Shown: positions 16,295 to 27,325 of the stretch, piece after piece | How the letters are laid out: each line of letters begins with the position of its first letter | Position numbering within the stretch: the first letter of the stretch is position 1 | Assembly: GCA_028868895.1 (NCBI GenBank) | Contig: JAGWTP010000017.1 | Location: 1 to 47,382, forward strand | Length of the DNA: 47,382 nucleotides | Direction of reading: 5' to 3' | Origin: Burkholderiales bacterium | GTDB lineage: Bacteria; Pseudomonadota; Gammaproteobacteria; Burkholderiales; Burkholderiaceae_C | The notes under the pieces: model-generated | Database searches by the model: none | What the model saw: only the letters and a program-made list of their open reading frames with translations | Told to the model about the DNA's origin: nothing | Position numbers and translations under genes: made by a program

Positions 16295-17516
16295 CGGGAA
16301 TGTTCCTCCAGGTGGCCAGCGACCAGAAGTACCAGCCGAAGTAGAGCAGCATCGCTGCCGACACGGCCCACGCGCCCCCCTGCAACCCGCCGTAGTGCAG
16401 CCCGGTCGCGAGCGCGCCGATGAACATCGCCTGCCCCACCAGCGCGAGCTTGAGCGCCCAGGCCTGGGCACGCCAGGCGAGCGTGACCACGGCCAGCGGC
16501 GAGGCGACGAAGTGCACGCCGATGTACGGCGCCAGCGCGCGTGCCAGCGTGCCTGCGGCGCGCCAGCGCTCGCCGAACGCGAACGCGAAAAGGTCGGGGC
16601 CGAACCACATCAACGCCAGCACCAGCGGCAGCGCGATCAGCGCCAGCGTGGCCATCACGCGGCGCAGCGCGGCCCGCGCCGCCGCCGGCGACGCGCCGAC
16701 GAGGCGCGGGTACAGCGCCTGCGAGACCGCGCCACCGACCAGCGAGGCCGGCGCCTTCAGGTAGCGCATCCCGAGCCCCCAGAAGCCGGCCGCGGCGTCG
16801 CCGGTGTAGGCCACCACCAGGGCCACCGCGAGCGTGTCCTGCAGCGCACCGGCGAACGCATGCGGCGTGTTCAGCAACGGGAAGTCGCGGTGCCGGCGCG
16901 CCACCGCCCACCACGCCGCGCGAGGCACCTGCCACAGAGCGCGCCAGCCGCCCGGCGGCGCCGGCTTGCGCAGCCAGCCCAGCGCCGCCGCGCCGGCCAC
17001 GACCGGGCCGATCACGAGCCCGGCAGTCCCGAGTTGTGCCAGCCCGCCGGCCACCTGGGCGAGCGCGCCGCCGCCGTACTGCGTGAAGCGGCTCGCCGAC
17101 AGCGCCTGGAACCGCTCGCCGCGGGTGGCCCACAGCGTGAGCCACTGCACCGCGCCGGCGACCGCCACGGCCACCGGCAGCCACGCCCAGTGGGCCGGCG
17201 CGCCGACGGCACCCAGCCCCACCGCCACCAGCGCGGTGAACCCGGTCATCGTCATCAGCACGCGCAGGCACAAGGCCATCAGGTCGCGGGCTTCGGCGTC
17301 GCTGCGCGCCAGCGGCAAGGCGAATTCGTATCGGGCGCAGGCTACCACCGCGAGGTTGGCCGCCACCGCCGCGAACACGGTGTAGTGACCGAACGCTTCG
17401 GGCCGGTACAGGCGCGTCAGCCACGGGCCGAGCAGCAGCGGCAAGGCCTGGGCCAGCACACCGCCGGCCAGCAGCGTGAGGGTGGCCTGCAGCAGACCTG
17501 CACGCCGCGGCGTCAT
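16278..17516 (-). CDS. Wzx-like lipid-linked oligosaccharide flippase
   Basis: A 412-residue polytopic membrane protein with about 10-12 hydrophobic helices and the start LTLLAGGVLAQALPLLLGPWLTRLYRPEAFG, a signature of polysaccharide transporters of the MOP superfamily. It should flip the undecaprenyl-linked repeat unit to the periplasm. Short basic loops (RYEFALPLARSDAEA) match the family. It is one base downstream of wbpE. No Wzy polymerase is found beside it. Confidence 0.85.
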   Translation of the reverse strand: MTPRRAGLLQATLTLLAGGVLAQALPLLLGPWLTRLYRPEAFGHYTVFAAVAANLAVVACARYEFALPLARSDAEARDLMALCLRVLMTMTGFTALVAVGLGAVGAPAHWAWLPVAVAVAGAVQWLTLWATRGERFQALSASRFTQYGGGALAQVAGGLAQLGTAGLVIGPVVAGAAALGWLRKPAPPGGWRALWQVPRAAWWAVARRHRDFPLLNTPHAFAGALQDTLAVALVVAYTGDAAAGFWGLGMRYLKAPASLVGGAVSQALYPRLVGASPAAARAALRRVMATLALIALPLVLALMWFGPDLFAFAFGERWRAAGTLARALAPYIGVHFVASPLAVVTLAWRAQAWALKLALVGQAMFIGALATGLHYGGLQGGAWAVSAAMLLYFGWYFWSLATWRNIPDVDAA

Positions 17517-17517
17517 G

Positions 17518-18654
17518 TCAAGGCGATGCGGCCGTGTCGGCGAGCGCCGAGCGCAGCGCCGCCACCACGCGGTCCTGCTGCGCGTGGGTCAGGTCGGCGC
17601 TCATCGGCAGGCTCATCACGCGCGCCGCGGCGGCGATGCTGTGCGGGCAATCGCCGGCGGGCGCGAACCGGGTATATGCGCCCTGGTGGTGCAGCGGTTT
17701 CGGGTAGTGCACCGCCGTCGGGATGCCCTGCGCCTGCAGCGCCGCCTGCAGCGCGGCGCGGTTCTCGACAAACACGGTGTACTGGGCCCAGACGCAATCG
17801 CGGTCGTCGCGCACCGCGAGCAGTTCGACACCCGGCACGTCGGCGAGCAGCGCGCGGTAGCGTTGCCCGAGCGCCAGGCGCTGCGCGACCTCCCACTCGA
17901 AGCGTTCGAGCTTGGCGAGCACGACCGCGCACTGCAGCGTGTCCATGCGCCCGCCCACGCCGACGCGGGTGTGGGTGTAGCGCGCGCTCTGGCCGTGCAC
18001 GCGGATCTCGCGCGCGGCCTGCGCCAGCGCGTCGTCGTTGGTGAACAGCGCGCCGCCGTCGCCGTAGCAGCCCAGTGGCTTGCTCGGAAAGAAGCTGGTG
18101 CAGCCGATCGTGCTGAGGTTGCAGCTCTTGCGGCTGCGGCTCCCGACGCCATACGTGGCGCCGAAGCTCTGCGCCGCGTCTTCGATCACCGCCAGGCCGT
18201 GCCGCGCGGCGATGGCGTTGATGGTGTCCATGTCGGCGACCTGGCCGTACAGGCTGACCGGCATGACCGCGCGCGTGCGCTCGGTGATCTTCGCCTCGAT
18301 CTTCGAGGCGTCGATGTTGCCGGTGTCGGGCTCGATGTCGGCGAACACCGGCACGCCGCCCAGCAGCACGATCATCTCGGCCGTCGCCGCGAAGGTGAAC
18401 GGTGTGGTGACGACCTCGTCGCCGGGCTGCAGGTCGAGCGCCATCAACGCGATCAACAGCGCCTCGGTGCCGCTGGCGACGGTGACGCAGTGCTTCGCGC
18501 CGGTGTAGGCCGCGAGCCGGTCTTCGAGCTCCCTGACCTCGGGGCCCATGATGTACTGGCCGTGGTCGAGCACGCGCTGCATGCGCTGCGCGATCGAGCC
18601 CTTCAAGGCCGCGTACTGGCGCTTCAGGTCGACGAACTCGAGCTTGTCGGTCAT
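17518..18654 (-). CDS. wbpE: WbpE-like UDP-3-keto-GlcNAcA aminotransferase
   Basis: A 378-residue PLP enzyme of the DegT family. It begins [20 protein letters not shown], has the cofactor region [16 protein letters not shown], the [11 protein letters not shown] aspartate, and the Schiff-base lysine in [17 protein letters not shown] near residue 184. The sequence style and its position next to WbpD and WbpB homologues point to UDP-2-acetamido-2-deoxy-3-oxo-glucuronate aminotransferase, giving the 3-amino sugar with glutamate as amino donor. ATG 18654 overlaps the wbpD stop (ATGA). Confidence 0.88.
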   Translation of the reverse strand: MTDKLEFVDLKRQYAALKGSIAQRMQRVLDHGQYIMGPEVRELEDRLAAYTGAKHCVTVASGTEALLIALMALDLQPGDEVVTTPFTFAATAEMIVLLGGVPVFADIEPDTGNIDASKIEAKITERTRAVMPVSLYGQVADMDTINAIAARHGLAVIEDAAQSFGATYGVGSRSRKSCNLSTIGCTSFFPSKPLGCYGDGGALFTNDDALAQAAREIRVHGQSARYTHTRVGVGGRMDTLQCAVVLAKLERFEWEVAQRLALGQRYRALLADVPGVELLAVRDDRDCVWAQYTVFVENRAALQAALQAQGIPTAVHYPKPLHHQGAYTRFAPAGDCPHSIAAAARVMSLPMSADLTHAQQDRVVAALRSALADTAASP

Positions 18655-19238
18655 GCGGGTTCCTCGTCGAGCAGCGCGCACACGCCGTCGCGCAGCCGGT
18701 AGCGCTCGCCGGTGGCGCGGCAGACCGCCTCGCCGTTCACGCCGGCGGCGAACACGAGCCGCTCGCCGTGCCGGCTGACCCAGCCGATGCGCCGCGCCGG
18801 CACGCCGACGACGAGGGCGAAGTCGGCCACGTCGCGGCTCACCACCGCGCCCGCGCCGACGAAGGCGTAGCGGCCGATCGTGGTGCCGCATACCACCGTG
18901 CAGTTGGCGCCGAGCGTGGCGCCGCGCTTCACGAGCGTCGCGCGGTACTCGTTCTTGCGTGGCACCGCCGCGCGCGGGTTGTGCACATTGGTGAAGACCA
19001 TGCTCGGGCCGCAGAACACGTCGTCCTCGAGCGTGACCGCGTCATACACCGACACGTGGTTCTGGATCTTCACGTTGCGGCCGATGCGCACGTCGTTGCC
19101 CACGTACACGCCCTGCCCGAGCGAGCAGCCGTCGCCGATGCGCGCACCGGCGCAGACGTGGGCGAAGTGCCACACGTGCGTGCCGGCGCCGAGCTGCGCG
19201 CCGTCGTCGACGATCGCCGAGGCGTGGATCGTGGGCAT
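18651..19238 (-). CDS. wbpD: WbpD-like UDP-GlcNAc3NA N-acetyltransferase
   Basis: A 195-residue left-handed beta-helix acetyltransferase. Repeats run from [20 protein letters not shown] onward through [20 protein letters not shown], then the conserved loop [15 protein letters not shown] that carries the catalytic and cofactor-binding residues of WbpD. It acetylates the 3-amino group of UDP-2-acetamido-3-amino-2,3-dideoxyglucuronate using acetyl-CoA. A C-terminal extension after residue ~150 ([12 protein letters not shown] and [14 protein letters not shown]) resembles a small add-on seen in many homologues. It lies 15 bases after wbpB. Confidence 0.88.
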   Translation of the reverse strand: MPTIHASAIVDDGAQLGAGTHVWHFAHVCAGARIGDGCSLGQGVYVGNDVRIGRNVKIQNHVSVYDAVTLEDDVFCGPSMVFTNVHNPRAAVPRKNEYRATLVKRGATLGANCTVVCGTTIGRYAFVGAGAVVSRDVADFALVVGVPARRIGWVSRHGERLVFAAGVNGEAVCRATGERYRLRDGVCALLDEEPA

Positions 19239-19253
19239 CAGAAAGTTTCCGGG

Positions 19254-20312
19254 CTAGAAGACGAGCGGCAAGCCGACGCGCACGCCGTCGCGCGCCGAGC
19301 GGTAGGCGGCGATCAGCACCTCGAGCGAGCGCAGGCCCTCGTAGCCGTCGACCGCGGCGTTGGCCTGGCCGCGCAGCGTGTTGATGACGTTGTCGTAGTA
19401 CAGCGGGTGGCCGGGGCCGTAGACGCTCTCGACGCCGTAGCTCGCCGCCTCGACCTGCGCGTCGTCGGCGTGCGGTGCGTCGAACTCCCAGTGCTCGATC
19501 TTGTTGACGGCCACGCCGCCCACCCGCACCGTGCCGCGCTCGCCCAGCAGCGTGATGCTGCCTTCGAAGTTGCGCTTGTGGGTGAGCATGGTCACGTTGA
19601 CCGAGGCGAGCGCGCCGCTGCGCAGGCGCAGGCTCATCACGCCGGTGTCTTCGGCCTCGATGTCGCGCGCCAGCGTGGCGGTGTAGGCGTGCACGTTGTC
19701 GACCGGGCCGACCAGCCAGTCGACCATGTCGACGTAGTGGCTGGCCTGGTTCATGAAGGCTCCCCCGTCCATGTCCCAGCGGCCGCGCCATGGGGCGGCG
19801 TCGTAGTAGGCCTGCGGGCGGGTCCAGAAGACGTTGACGTTGACCATCGCCAGGCGCCCGAAGCGGCCCGCCTCGACCGCGCGCTTGACCAGCTGCAGCG
19901 TCGCGTTCAGGCGGTTCTGCTTGACCACAAACAGCTTGACGCCGGCGTCGCGGCAGGCGCGCACCATCGCCACGCCTTCGTCCCACTTGGTGGCCATCGG
20001 CTTTTCGCTGACCACATGGCGGCCCGCCTGCGCGACCTTGATCGCCTGGCGCGAGTGCAGCCCGCTGGGCGTGGCGAGCACGACGATCTCGGCGTCGCTG
20101 CCGGCGAGCAGCGCGTCGAGCGAGGCATAGCCGGCCGCACCGGTGGCCGCCACCGCGGCGGCCAGGCTCGGCGCGTGGTTGTCGCACACCGCCACCAGCT
20201 CGGCGCGTGCGGCATGCTGCGCGAGCGCGGCGAAGTGGCTGGCGGCGATGCGCCCGCAACCGACCACGGCAAAGCGCAGTCGGGGTGTCGCAGCGAGAGG
20301 GGTCGAGGGCAT
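19254..20312 (-). CDS. wbpB: WbpB-like UDP-GlcNAcA 3-dehydrogenase (Gfo/Idh/MocA family)
   Basis: A 352-residue NAD-dependent oxidoreductase. The N-terminal Rossmann motif is LRFAVVGCGRIAASHFAAL, followed by VVLATPSGLHSRQAI and the family EKP motif (HVVSEKPMATKWDEG). The C-terminal GFO/IDH/MocA beta-sheet domain includes WDMDGGAFMNQASHYVD, with the conserved catalytic His. It should oxidise UDP-GlcNAc uronic acid at C3, the first committed step before WbpE and WbpD. It is the first gene of the long - strand polysaccharide operon, divergent from lysS. ATG 20312 gives the usual short leader. Confidence 0.87.
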   Translation of the reverse strand: MPSTPLAATPRLRFAVVGCGRIAASHFAALAQHAARAELVAVCDNHAPSLAAAVAATGAAGYASLDALLAGSDAEIVVLATPSGLHSRQAIKVAQAGRHVVSEKPMATKWDEGVAMVRACRDAGVKLFVVKQNRLNATLQLVKRAVEAGRFGRLAMVNVNVFWTRPQAYYDAAPWRGRWDMDGGAFMNQASHYVDMVDWLVGPVDNVHAYTATLARDIEAEDTGVMSLRLRSGALASVNVTMLTHKRNFEGSITLLGERGTVRVGGVAVNKIEHWEFDAPHADDAQVEAASYGVESVYGPGHPLYYDNVINTLRGQANAAVDGYEGLRSLEVLIAAYRSARDGVRVGLPLVF

Positions 20313-20350
20313 GGTGGGCGGGGCGGTGCCCCGGGGCGAAGCAGCGTGCG

Positions 20351-20404
20351 ATTTTAGGGTGCCGCGGCCGGCCGGCGCGGCCACGGCAACTGGCCCCGTA
20401 AAAT
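20351..20404. promoter_or_regulatory. Divergent promoter region wbpB / lysS
   Basis: Two -10-like hexamers TAAAAT are seen in this 116-base gap: at 20356-20351 on the - strand (toward wbpB) and at 20399-20404 on the + strand (24 bases before the lysS ATG). Each differs from TATAAT at one base. No good -35 box is visible at the usual spacing. Confidence 0.4.
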
Positions 20405-20428
20405 TGCGCCCTCACCGAAAGCCACCCC

Positions 20429-21943
<1,515 letters not shown>

Positions 21944-21944
21944 C

Positions 21945-22508
21945 ATGGACGCACGGGTCACGTCGTTGCCGGCGCTCGAGGCCGCCGTCTGGGCCGAGCT
22001 CGCGCGCGCGGTGGCCGACCACCGCCACCCATGGCGCACGCCGGTGCTCGCGACGATCGCCGACGACCGGGCCGACGCGCGCACCGTCGTGCTGCGCGAG
22101 GTCGACGTGGACCAGCGCCAGCTGCTGATCTACACCGACGAGCGCGCCGCCAAGGTGCCGCAGCTGCTGAAACACCCGAACGGCACGCTCGTGATGTGGT
22201 CGCCGCAACTCGGCTGGCAACTGCGCTGCCAGGTGCGGCTCGCGCTCGAGATGTCGGGGCTGGCGGCGTCGTCGCGCTGGGCCCGCGTCAAGCTCTCGCC
22301 GTCGGCGCGCGACTACCTGTCGCCGCTGCCGCCCGGCACGCCATTGGCGACACCGGCGGGCGCGACGCCAGCCGGGGAACCGGCCCCGCGCGCGTACTTC
22401 AGCGTCATCAGCGCCGAGGTGGCGAGCATCGATTGGCTCGACCTGCACCCCGACGGCCACCACCGCGCGCTGCTGTGCGGCGACGCGAGCCGATGGCTGC
22501 AGCCGTGA
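21945..22508 (+). CDS. PNPOx-like FMN-binding split-barrel protein
   Basis: A 187-residue pyridoxamine 5'-phosphate oxidase-like protein. The pattern TPVLATIADDRADARTVVLR followed by LLIYTDERAAKVPQLLKHP is the FMN-binding split barrel seen in the Alr4036-type family. It lacks the C-terminal PNPOx dimerisation region, and ends with LHPDGHHRALLCGDASRWLQ, so a role as true PdxH is unlikely. Substrate unknown. It begins one base after lysS and ends 24 bases from the convergent vapC. Confidence 0.8.
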   Translation: MDARVTSLPALEAAVWAELARAVADHRHPWRTPVLATIADDRADARTVVLREVDVDQRQLLIYTDERAAKVPQLLKHPNGTLVMWSPQLGWQLRCQVRLALEMSGLAASSRWARVKLSPSARDYLSPLPPGTPLATPAGATPAGEPAPRAYFSVISAEVASIDWLDLHPDGHHRALLCGDASRWLQP

Positions 22509-22532
22509 GCGGCCTCGGCCTTCCTCACAACG

Positions 22533-22928
22533 TCACACGAGGCGTGCGGATTGACCTTGCGCCTTGAGAAGCGCCACCGCCTTTTTGTCGAACGAAACGA
22601 AGGTTTCCCCGCCGAGCCACTTCCCTTCGTAGGCAATGACGCCATCGGCGAAGTCGCCGCCCGCTTCGAGCATCAACAAGCCCGCCTCCGCGGCAGGTCT
22701 GTTCGCTTCCACGTTTGCGGCGGCAAGTAGTGTTCGGATCGCGTTGGCCGCGTCCGAGATGTGGAATTTGTAGACCCTGCGCAGCACCCATACCAACTCG
22801 CACAAGCACGGCAACGCGACCGCAATCAACTCGGCATCGATCAACACTTTGGCTGCGATGCGCGCTTGCGCCGGGTCGTCGCCCACGAGAGCGCGGACCA
22901 GGATGTTGGTATCGACAACAACCTTCAT
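22533..22928 (-). CDS. vapC: VapC-type PIN-domain toxin, third module
   Basis: A 131-residue PIN ribonuclease. The first catalytic Asp is in MKVVVDTNILVRALVGDDP; CELVWVLRRVY holds the conserved Glu; ADGVIAYEGKWLG and FVSFDKKAVALL carry the later acidic residues. Its ATG overlaps the antitoxin stop by four bases. Base composition is lower in GC than neighbouring genes (34 of 60 in the line 22801-22860), which hints at transfer. Confidence 0.87.
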   Translation of the reverse strand: MKVVVDTNILVRALVGDDPAQARIAAKVLIDAELIAVALPCLCELVWVLRRVYKFHISDAANAIRTLLAAANVEANRPAAEAGLLMLEAGGDFADGVIAYEGKWLGGETFVSFDKKAVALLKAQGQSARLV

Positions 22929-23176
22929 TCGTTGTCCGCCCAGCCTTGCTCGGTCGCCTCGTTGATTTCTTCAATGGTGGCGACCTTCTTGGTCCGGTTC
23001 GCGAGCAGTCCGACGAAGCTCTCAATCGTTCCGGCAGACCGGGCCGCCTTGAGAATTCCCCGGCCGTTGGGCAGCAAGTCCAGTTCGATCTTTTCGCCCG
23101 GTTTGATCCCGAGGTGTTGCAGCACGTCCTTCCTGAACGTCACTTGGCCCCGAGCGGTAACGGTCAATGTCGCCAT
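22925..23176 (-). CDS. AbrB/MazE-type antitoxin of the third module
   Basis: An 83-residue antitoxin with an N-terminal SpoVT-AbrB swapped-hairpin DNA-binding domain (LTVTARGQVTFRKDVLQHLG and KPGEKIELDLLPNGRGIL). The acidic C-terminus (IEEINEATEQGWADNE) probably neutralises the PIN toxin. It would repress its own promoter in the 214-base stretch 23177-23390, where I see no clear operator, terminator or gene. Confidence 0.85.
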   Translation of the reverse strand: MATLTVTARGQVTFRKDVLQHLGIKPGEKIELDLLPNGRGILKAARSAGTIESFVGLLANRTKKVATIEEINEATEQGWADNE

Positions 23177-23390
23177 GGCGGTGTCCTTGCAGTTCTCGAT
23201 GCTTGAGATAGTAATGCAACTCCGCCTTACAAACCCTGCTTGTCGCAGGAGATCGGGGTCCTAACCAGCCCGGCTCCGGAACGCCCGGATCGAGCAAATG
23301 CGTTGCGCTTCCCTCGACCACGGCGGGTCGGTGGTCCGGGTCTCCAACATACCGGAGCAACTGCTCGATGCTGGCGTGCCGCCGGCGCGA

Positions 23391-24179
23391 TCAGCGCTGC
23401 CTGAACACCGGCTTGCGCTTGGCCATGAAGGCGTCCATGCCTTCCTTCTGGTCTTCGGTCGCGAACAGCGTGTGGAACAGGCGGCGCTCGAACATGATGC
23501 CGTCGGCCAGCGTGCCTTCGAAGGCGCGGTTCACGCTCTCCTTGGCCATCATCACGCTGGTGCCGCTGAGTTCATTGACGGTGTCGGCGGCGGCCAGCGC
23601 CACGGTCATCAGCTCGGCGTAGGGCACGACGCGCGAGACCAGCCCGGCGCGCTCGGCCTCGACCGCGTCCATCATCCTGCCGGTCAGCACCATGTCCATC
23701 GCCTTGGCCTTGCCGACCGCGCGCGGCAGCCGCTGCGTGCCGCCGGCGCCGGGGATGATGCCGAGCTTGATCTCGGGCTGGCCGAACTTGGCGGTGTCGG
23801 CGGCGATGATGAAGTCGCACATCATCGCCAGCTCGCAGCCGCCGCCGAGCGCGAAGCCCGCCACCGCGGCGATGACCGGCTTGCGCACGCTGCGGATCGT
23901 CTCCCAGTTGCGCGTGATGTAGTCGGCGCCATAGGTGTCGGCCAGCGTGAAGCGGGCCATCGCGGCAATGTCGGCGCCGGCCGCGAACGCCTTCTCGCTG
24001 CCGGTGATGACGATGCAGCCGATGCCGGCGTCGGCGTCGAACGCCTTCAGCGCCGCACCCAGCTCGTCCATCAGCGCGTCGTTCAACGCGTTGAGCTGCT
24101 TCGGGCGGTTCAGCGTGACCAGGCCGGTCTTGCGCGCGCCGGCGCCGCGCACTTCGGTGAGGATGTGGTCGTAGCTCAT
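23391..24179 (-). CDS. Enoyl-CoA hydratase (crotonase family)
   Basis: A 262-residue short-chain enoyl-CoA hydratase. The oxyanion-hole segments are [12 protein letters not shown] near residue 65-76 and [15 protein letters not shown] near 105-120; both catalytic glutamates are present (GGGCELA and [20 protein letters not shown]). These match mitochondrial-type hydratases and PaaF-like enzymes closely. It adds water to trans-2-enoyl-CoA in beta-oxidation, and could also serve the lower path after ring opening of benzoyl-CoA, but it is 15 kb from that operon and stands alone. Confidence 0.92.
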   Translation of the reverse strand: MSYDHILTEVRGAGARKTGLVTLNRPKQLNALNDALMDELGAALKAFDADAGIGCIVITGSEKAFAAGADIAAMARFTLADTYGADYITRNWETIRSVRKPVIAAVAGFALGGGCELAMMCDFIIAADTAKFGQPEIKLGIIPGAGGTQRLPRAVGKAKAMDMVLTGRMMDAVEAERAGLVSRVVPYAELMTVALAAADTVNELSGTSVMMAKESVNRAFEGTLADGIMFERRLFHTLFATEDQKEGMDAFMAKRKPVFRQR

Positions 24180-24247
24180 GGTGGGGTTCTCCTGGGTCCA
24201 GGCTTCACTTTAGCGGCTGGCAGCGGCGCCAGCGCGGCATCCGGACA

Positions 24248-25504
24248 TCAAGGCGCGCCCAGCTCGGGCCGCTTGGCGATCATCAGGTCGATGTAGGTCT
24301 GCGGGTCCTGCTCGATGCGGATGCGCACCGGCAGGTAGCGCAGTTGCGGCGCGAACCAGATCTCGGCCTTCAGGTCGCTCGCGTTTTGCGCGGTGCGCCG
24401 CGGCACCAGGTGGATGGCGGGCAGCGCGCCGAAGGGGGTGTCGAGCACGTCCTCGCCGACGACGTCGTAGGTCCACACGCCCACGCGGTTCGGCAGCGCG
24501 AGCGGGATGTCGACACTGCCGCCGATGCGCAGCAGGTCGGGGCGGGTGCCGAACACGTAGGTGAGCTGCACGAACTGGCTGGCGGTGTCCTGCACGCCGG
24601 GCACGCTGGCGGTGGTCGTGCCGTTGGCGAGCACCACCGTGCCGGGCTCGAAGCCGATCGTCACGCGGCTCGGGGCACGCAGCACGACCCGGGTGTCCTG
24701 GTCGTAGCGGCGCGGCGCCAGGCCCGCGGCGGTGATCTCGCCGTCGCTGGTCATGCGCCGCGTGATGATGGGCGCAAAGCTCGGGCCGACCACCAGGTCC
24801 AGGTGCACCTGGTAGTGCGAGCCGGCGCGCACCCACTCGACCTGGGCGCTGCCGTCGACCTCGCCGCGGTAGTTGCCGGTGAGCACATAGCTCACGCGCG
24901 TCGACACCGGCCACTCGAACGCCGCCGCGGCGCTGCTCGCCGGGCTGGATGCGGGCGCTGCGGCCGCGACGGCGCTGGTCGGGGACGAAGGCGGTGTCGA
25001 TGCCACAGCGGCGGCGGACGAAGCCGCGGCGGGTGCCGAGGCGGGTGGCGAAACGGTCTCGGGAGACGAGGCCGGCGACGCCGACGACGCACCCGACCCG
25101 GCGAGCGCCGCGGCGTCCGCGGCGCTCCCGGATGCCGCCGATGCCACCGCCTCGACCTGCGGTGTCGGTGTGCTGGCCGCCTCGGGCGCGGCGGCGACGC
25201 GCTCGGGCTCCGGCGCCGATGCCGGCCGTGGCGGCTTCACGCGCCGGGGCCGCACCGCCCGGGGTGCGTAGACCGGCGGCGGCGCGGCCGGTGCGGCGGT
25301 CGGCGGCGGCGCGCTCAGCGCCATCACGCGCACGTAGGCGACTTCCATGCGCGGCGGCATCGCCGGTTCGTTGGCGAAGTCGGCCAGGTTCTCGAGCACG
25401 CGTTGCGTCACCCAGCCGTGCACGGCGACCACCGCAAGCACCACGGCCACCCACGCGATGCGGCGCCGCAGGCTGGGCGCCGGGCGGCTCAAGCCGCGAG
25501 CCAT
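24248..25504 (-). CDS. DUF3108 domain protein with N-terminal anchor
   Basis: A 418-residue protein with an N-terminal membrane helix (RRIAWVAVVLAVVAVHGWV, a signal anchor), then a long low-complexity linker rich in Ala, Ser and Pro (residues ~60-195), and a C-terminal DUF3108 domain starting near FEWPVSTRVSYVLTGNYRG. The domain is a periplasmic beta-rich fold with LRYLPVRIRIEQDPQTYIDL at the end. Function is unknown. Its start overlaps the end of the M61 peptidase gene by 16 bases, so the two are coexpressed. Confidence 0.8.
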   Translation of the reverse strand: MARGLSRPAPSLRRRIAWVAVVLAVVAVHGWVTQRVLENLADFANEPAMPPRMEVAYVRVMALSAPPPTAAPAAPPPVYAPRAVRPRRVKPPRPASAPEPERVAAAPEAASTPTPQVEAVASAASGSAADAAALAGSGASSASPASSPETVSPPASAPAAASSAAAVASTPPSSPTSAVAAAAPASSPASSAAAAFEWPVSTRVSYVLTGNYRGEVDGSAQVEWVRAGSHYQVHLDLVVGPSFAPIITRRMTSDGEITAAGLAPRRYDQDTRVVLRAPSRVTIGFEPGTVVLANGTTTASVPGVQDTASQFVQLTYVFGTRPDLLRIGGSVDIPLALPNRVGVWTYDVVGEDVLDTPFGALPAIHLVPRRTAQNASDLKAEIWFAPQLRYLPVRIRIEQDPQTYIDLMIAKRPELGAP

Positions 25505-27312
25505 GCCTTGCGCAAGACCGCTGCCGCTTTCGGCGGCTGCGGCGCCAGCGCCAGCGCGACGGCCCCCGGGCCCGGCGCGGCCACCGGCGGCAGCAACAGC
25601 GGCAGCGTCAGCACGCGCTGATCGCGGGCGACGAGCAACGGTGCGGGGCTGCCGGCGGTCAACACGCGCAGCGCATCTTCGAGCCGGCGCACGCGCCAGC
25701 CGGCCACCGCCAGCAGCTCGTCACCGGGCGCCAGGCCGGCCTGCTCGGCGGCGCCGCCGCGCAGCACGTGGCTCACCTTCACGCCGGTCAGCGCGCTCTC
25801 GCTGACGCGCACGCCCAGGCGCTGCGCCAGCGTCGCCGCCTCGGTGCGCCAGTCGATGCCGAAGCGCGCGAGCAAGGGCTGCAACGGCAGCTCGCCGGTG
25901 CCGTGCACCCAGGCCGCCAGCTCGGCGGCGTAAGAGCGCCGGCCGACGTGCTGCAGCGCCGCGGCGATCTGCGCCTCGTCGATCGGGCCGCCGCCGCTGG
26001 CCGCCCACAGCCGGCGCATCACGTCGTCGAGCGTGCCGCGGCCTTCGGCGCGCAGCGTCAGGTCGAGCGCCAGCGCCACCAGCGCGCCCTTGGTGTAGTA
26101 GCTGATGGTCGCGTTGGGCGTGTTCTCGTCGCCGCGGTAATACTTGACCCAGGCGTCGAAGCTCGACTGCGCGACGCTTTGCACCGACCGCCCCGGCGTG
26201 GCCAGCACACCGCTGACCGTGCGCCCGACGAGCCGCAGGTAGTGGCCGGCATCGATCAGCCCGGCGCGCAGCAGGAAGGCATCGTCGTAGTACGACGTGA
26301 AGCCCTCGAAGAACCACAGCAGCTCGGTGTGGTTCTCGCGCGTGTAGTCGTAGCGCGCGAACTCGGCCGGCCGCAGCCGCTTGACGTTCCAGCGGTGGAA
26401 ATACTCGTGGCTGACCAGCCCCAGCAGGTTGACGTAGCCGTCGCTGCTCTGCGCGTGGCCGGTTTGCGGCATGTCGCGCCGCGGCGAGACGAGCGCGGTG
26501 CTGGCGCGGTGCTCGAGCCCGCCATGGCCGTCTTCGGCGAGCTGGTGCAGGAACAGGTAGCGCTCGAAAGGTGGCTCGGGCGTTGCCGGTGGTGCCGCCG
26601 TCGAAGCCGCCTTCGATGCCGTCTTCGACGCCGCCGAACCACGGGCACGCAGACCCGGCGCGCCATGCCAGAACGCGATCTGCGCCGCGCAGATGCGCTG
26701 CACGTCGGCGAGCAGCCGCGCGCCGTCGAAGTCGGGCAGCGCGCCGGTCACCACGTACTCGTGCGCCACGCCGTGGGCCTCGAAGCGACCGCGCCAGAAG
26801 CGGCCGAGCTCGAACGGGTGGTCGACCAGTTCGTCGTAGCCGGCCGCCTCGTACACGCCGCGCCCGGCCGCGTCGACCTTGACGGCACGCATCGCGGTGG
26901 CGACCTGCCAGTGCGGCGGCACGCCGCGCAGTTCGATGCGGTGCGGCTCGTGCTCGCGGCCTTCGACGCGCAGGCACAGCGAGGTGCCGTTGAAGAAGCC
27001 GCGCTGGGCATCGAGGAAGGCGGCGCGCACCGAGGTGTCGAACGCGTAGACGAGCGCGCTGACAGTCAGCGCCGCGCGCCCGTCGCAGCGCGCCAGCCAG
27101 GTCGCCTTGTCGAGTTGCGTCAGCGCCACCTCGCGCGTGCCCTGCGTCGCGCGCAGGCCCGAGAGGTGGCGCGCGAACTCGCGCACCAGGTAGCTGCCGG
27201 GGATCCACACCGGCAGGCTCAGCCGTTGCTCGGTGGCCGGCCGGGGCACCGTGAGCGTGACGCGGAACAGGTGGGCGTGCGCCTGGGCGACTTCGATGCG
27301 GTAGGTGATCAT
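25489..27312 (-). CDS. M61-family glycyl aminopeptidase-like metalloprotease with PDZ domain
   Basis: A 607-residue protein. The N-terminal M61 beta domain begins ITYRIEVAQAHAHLFRVTLT and contains LPVWIPGSYLVREFARH. The thermolysin-like catalytic part has the zinc motif SHEYFHRWNVKRLRP (HExxH variant with both His and the Glu) and the third ligand Glu in LLWFFEGFTSYYDD. A C-terminal PDZ domain (GVKVSHVLRGGAAEQAGLAP) binds peptide C-termini. No obvious signal peptide, as is usual in this family. It heads a small - strand operon with the DUF3108 gene. Confidence 0.9.
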   Translation of the reverse strand: MITYRIEVAQAHAHLFRVTLTVPRPATEQRLSLPVWIPGSYLVREFARHLSGLRATQGTREVALTQLDKATWLARCDGRAALTVSALVYAFDTSVRAAFLDAQRGFFNGTSLCLRVEGREHEPHRIELRGVPPHWQVATAMRAVKVDAAGRGVYEAAGYDELVDHPFELGRFWRGRFEAHGVAHEYVVTGALPDFDGARLLADVQRICAAQIAFWHGAPGLRARGSAASKTASKAASTAAPPATPEPPFERYLFLHQLAEDGHGGLEHRASTALVSPRRDMPQTGHAQSSDGYVNLLGLVSHEYFHRWNVKRLRPAEFARYDYTRENHTELLWFFEGFTSYYDDAFLLRAGLIDAGHYLRLVGRTVSGVLATPGRSVQSVAQSSFDAWVKYYRGDENTPNATISYYTKGALVALALDLTLRAEGRGTLDDVMRRLWAASGGGPIDEAQIAAALQHVGRRSYAAELAAWVHGTGELPLQPLLARFGIDWRTEAATLAQRLGVRVSESALTGVKVSHVLRGGAAEQAGLAPGDELLAVAGWRVRRLEDALRVLTAGSPAPLLVARDQRVLTLPLLLPPVAAPGPGAVALALAPQPPKAAAVLRKAWLAA

Positions 27313-27325
27313 CGGGGCGTGGGGT

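Noticed and set aside
23177..23390. Possible gene fragment between the AbrB antitoxin and enoyl-CoA hydratase
   Set aside because: An open frame on the - strand continues through it, but no conserved motif or start site was found.
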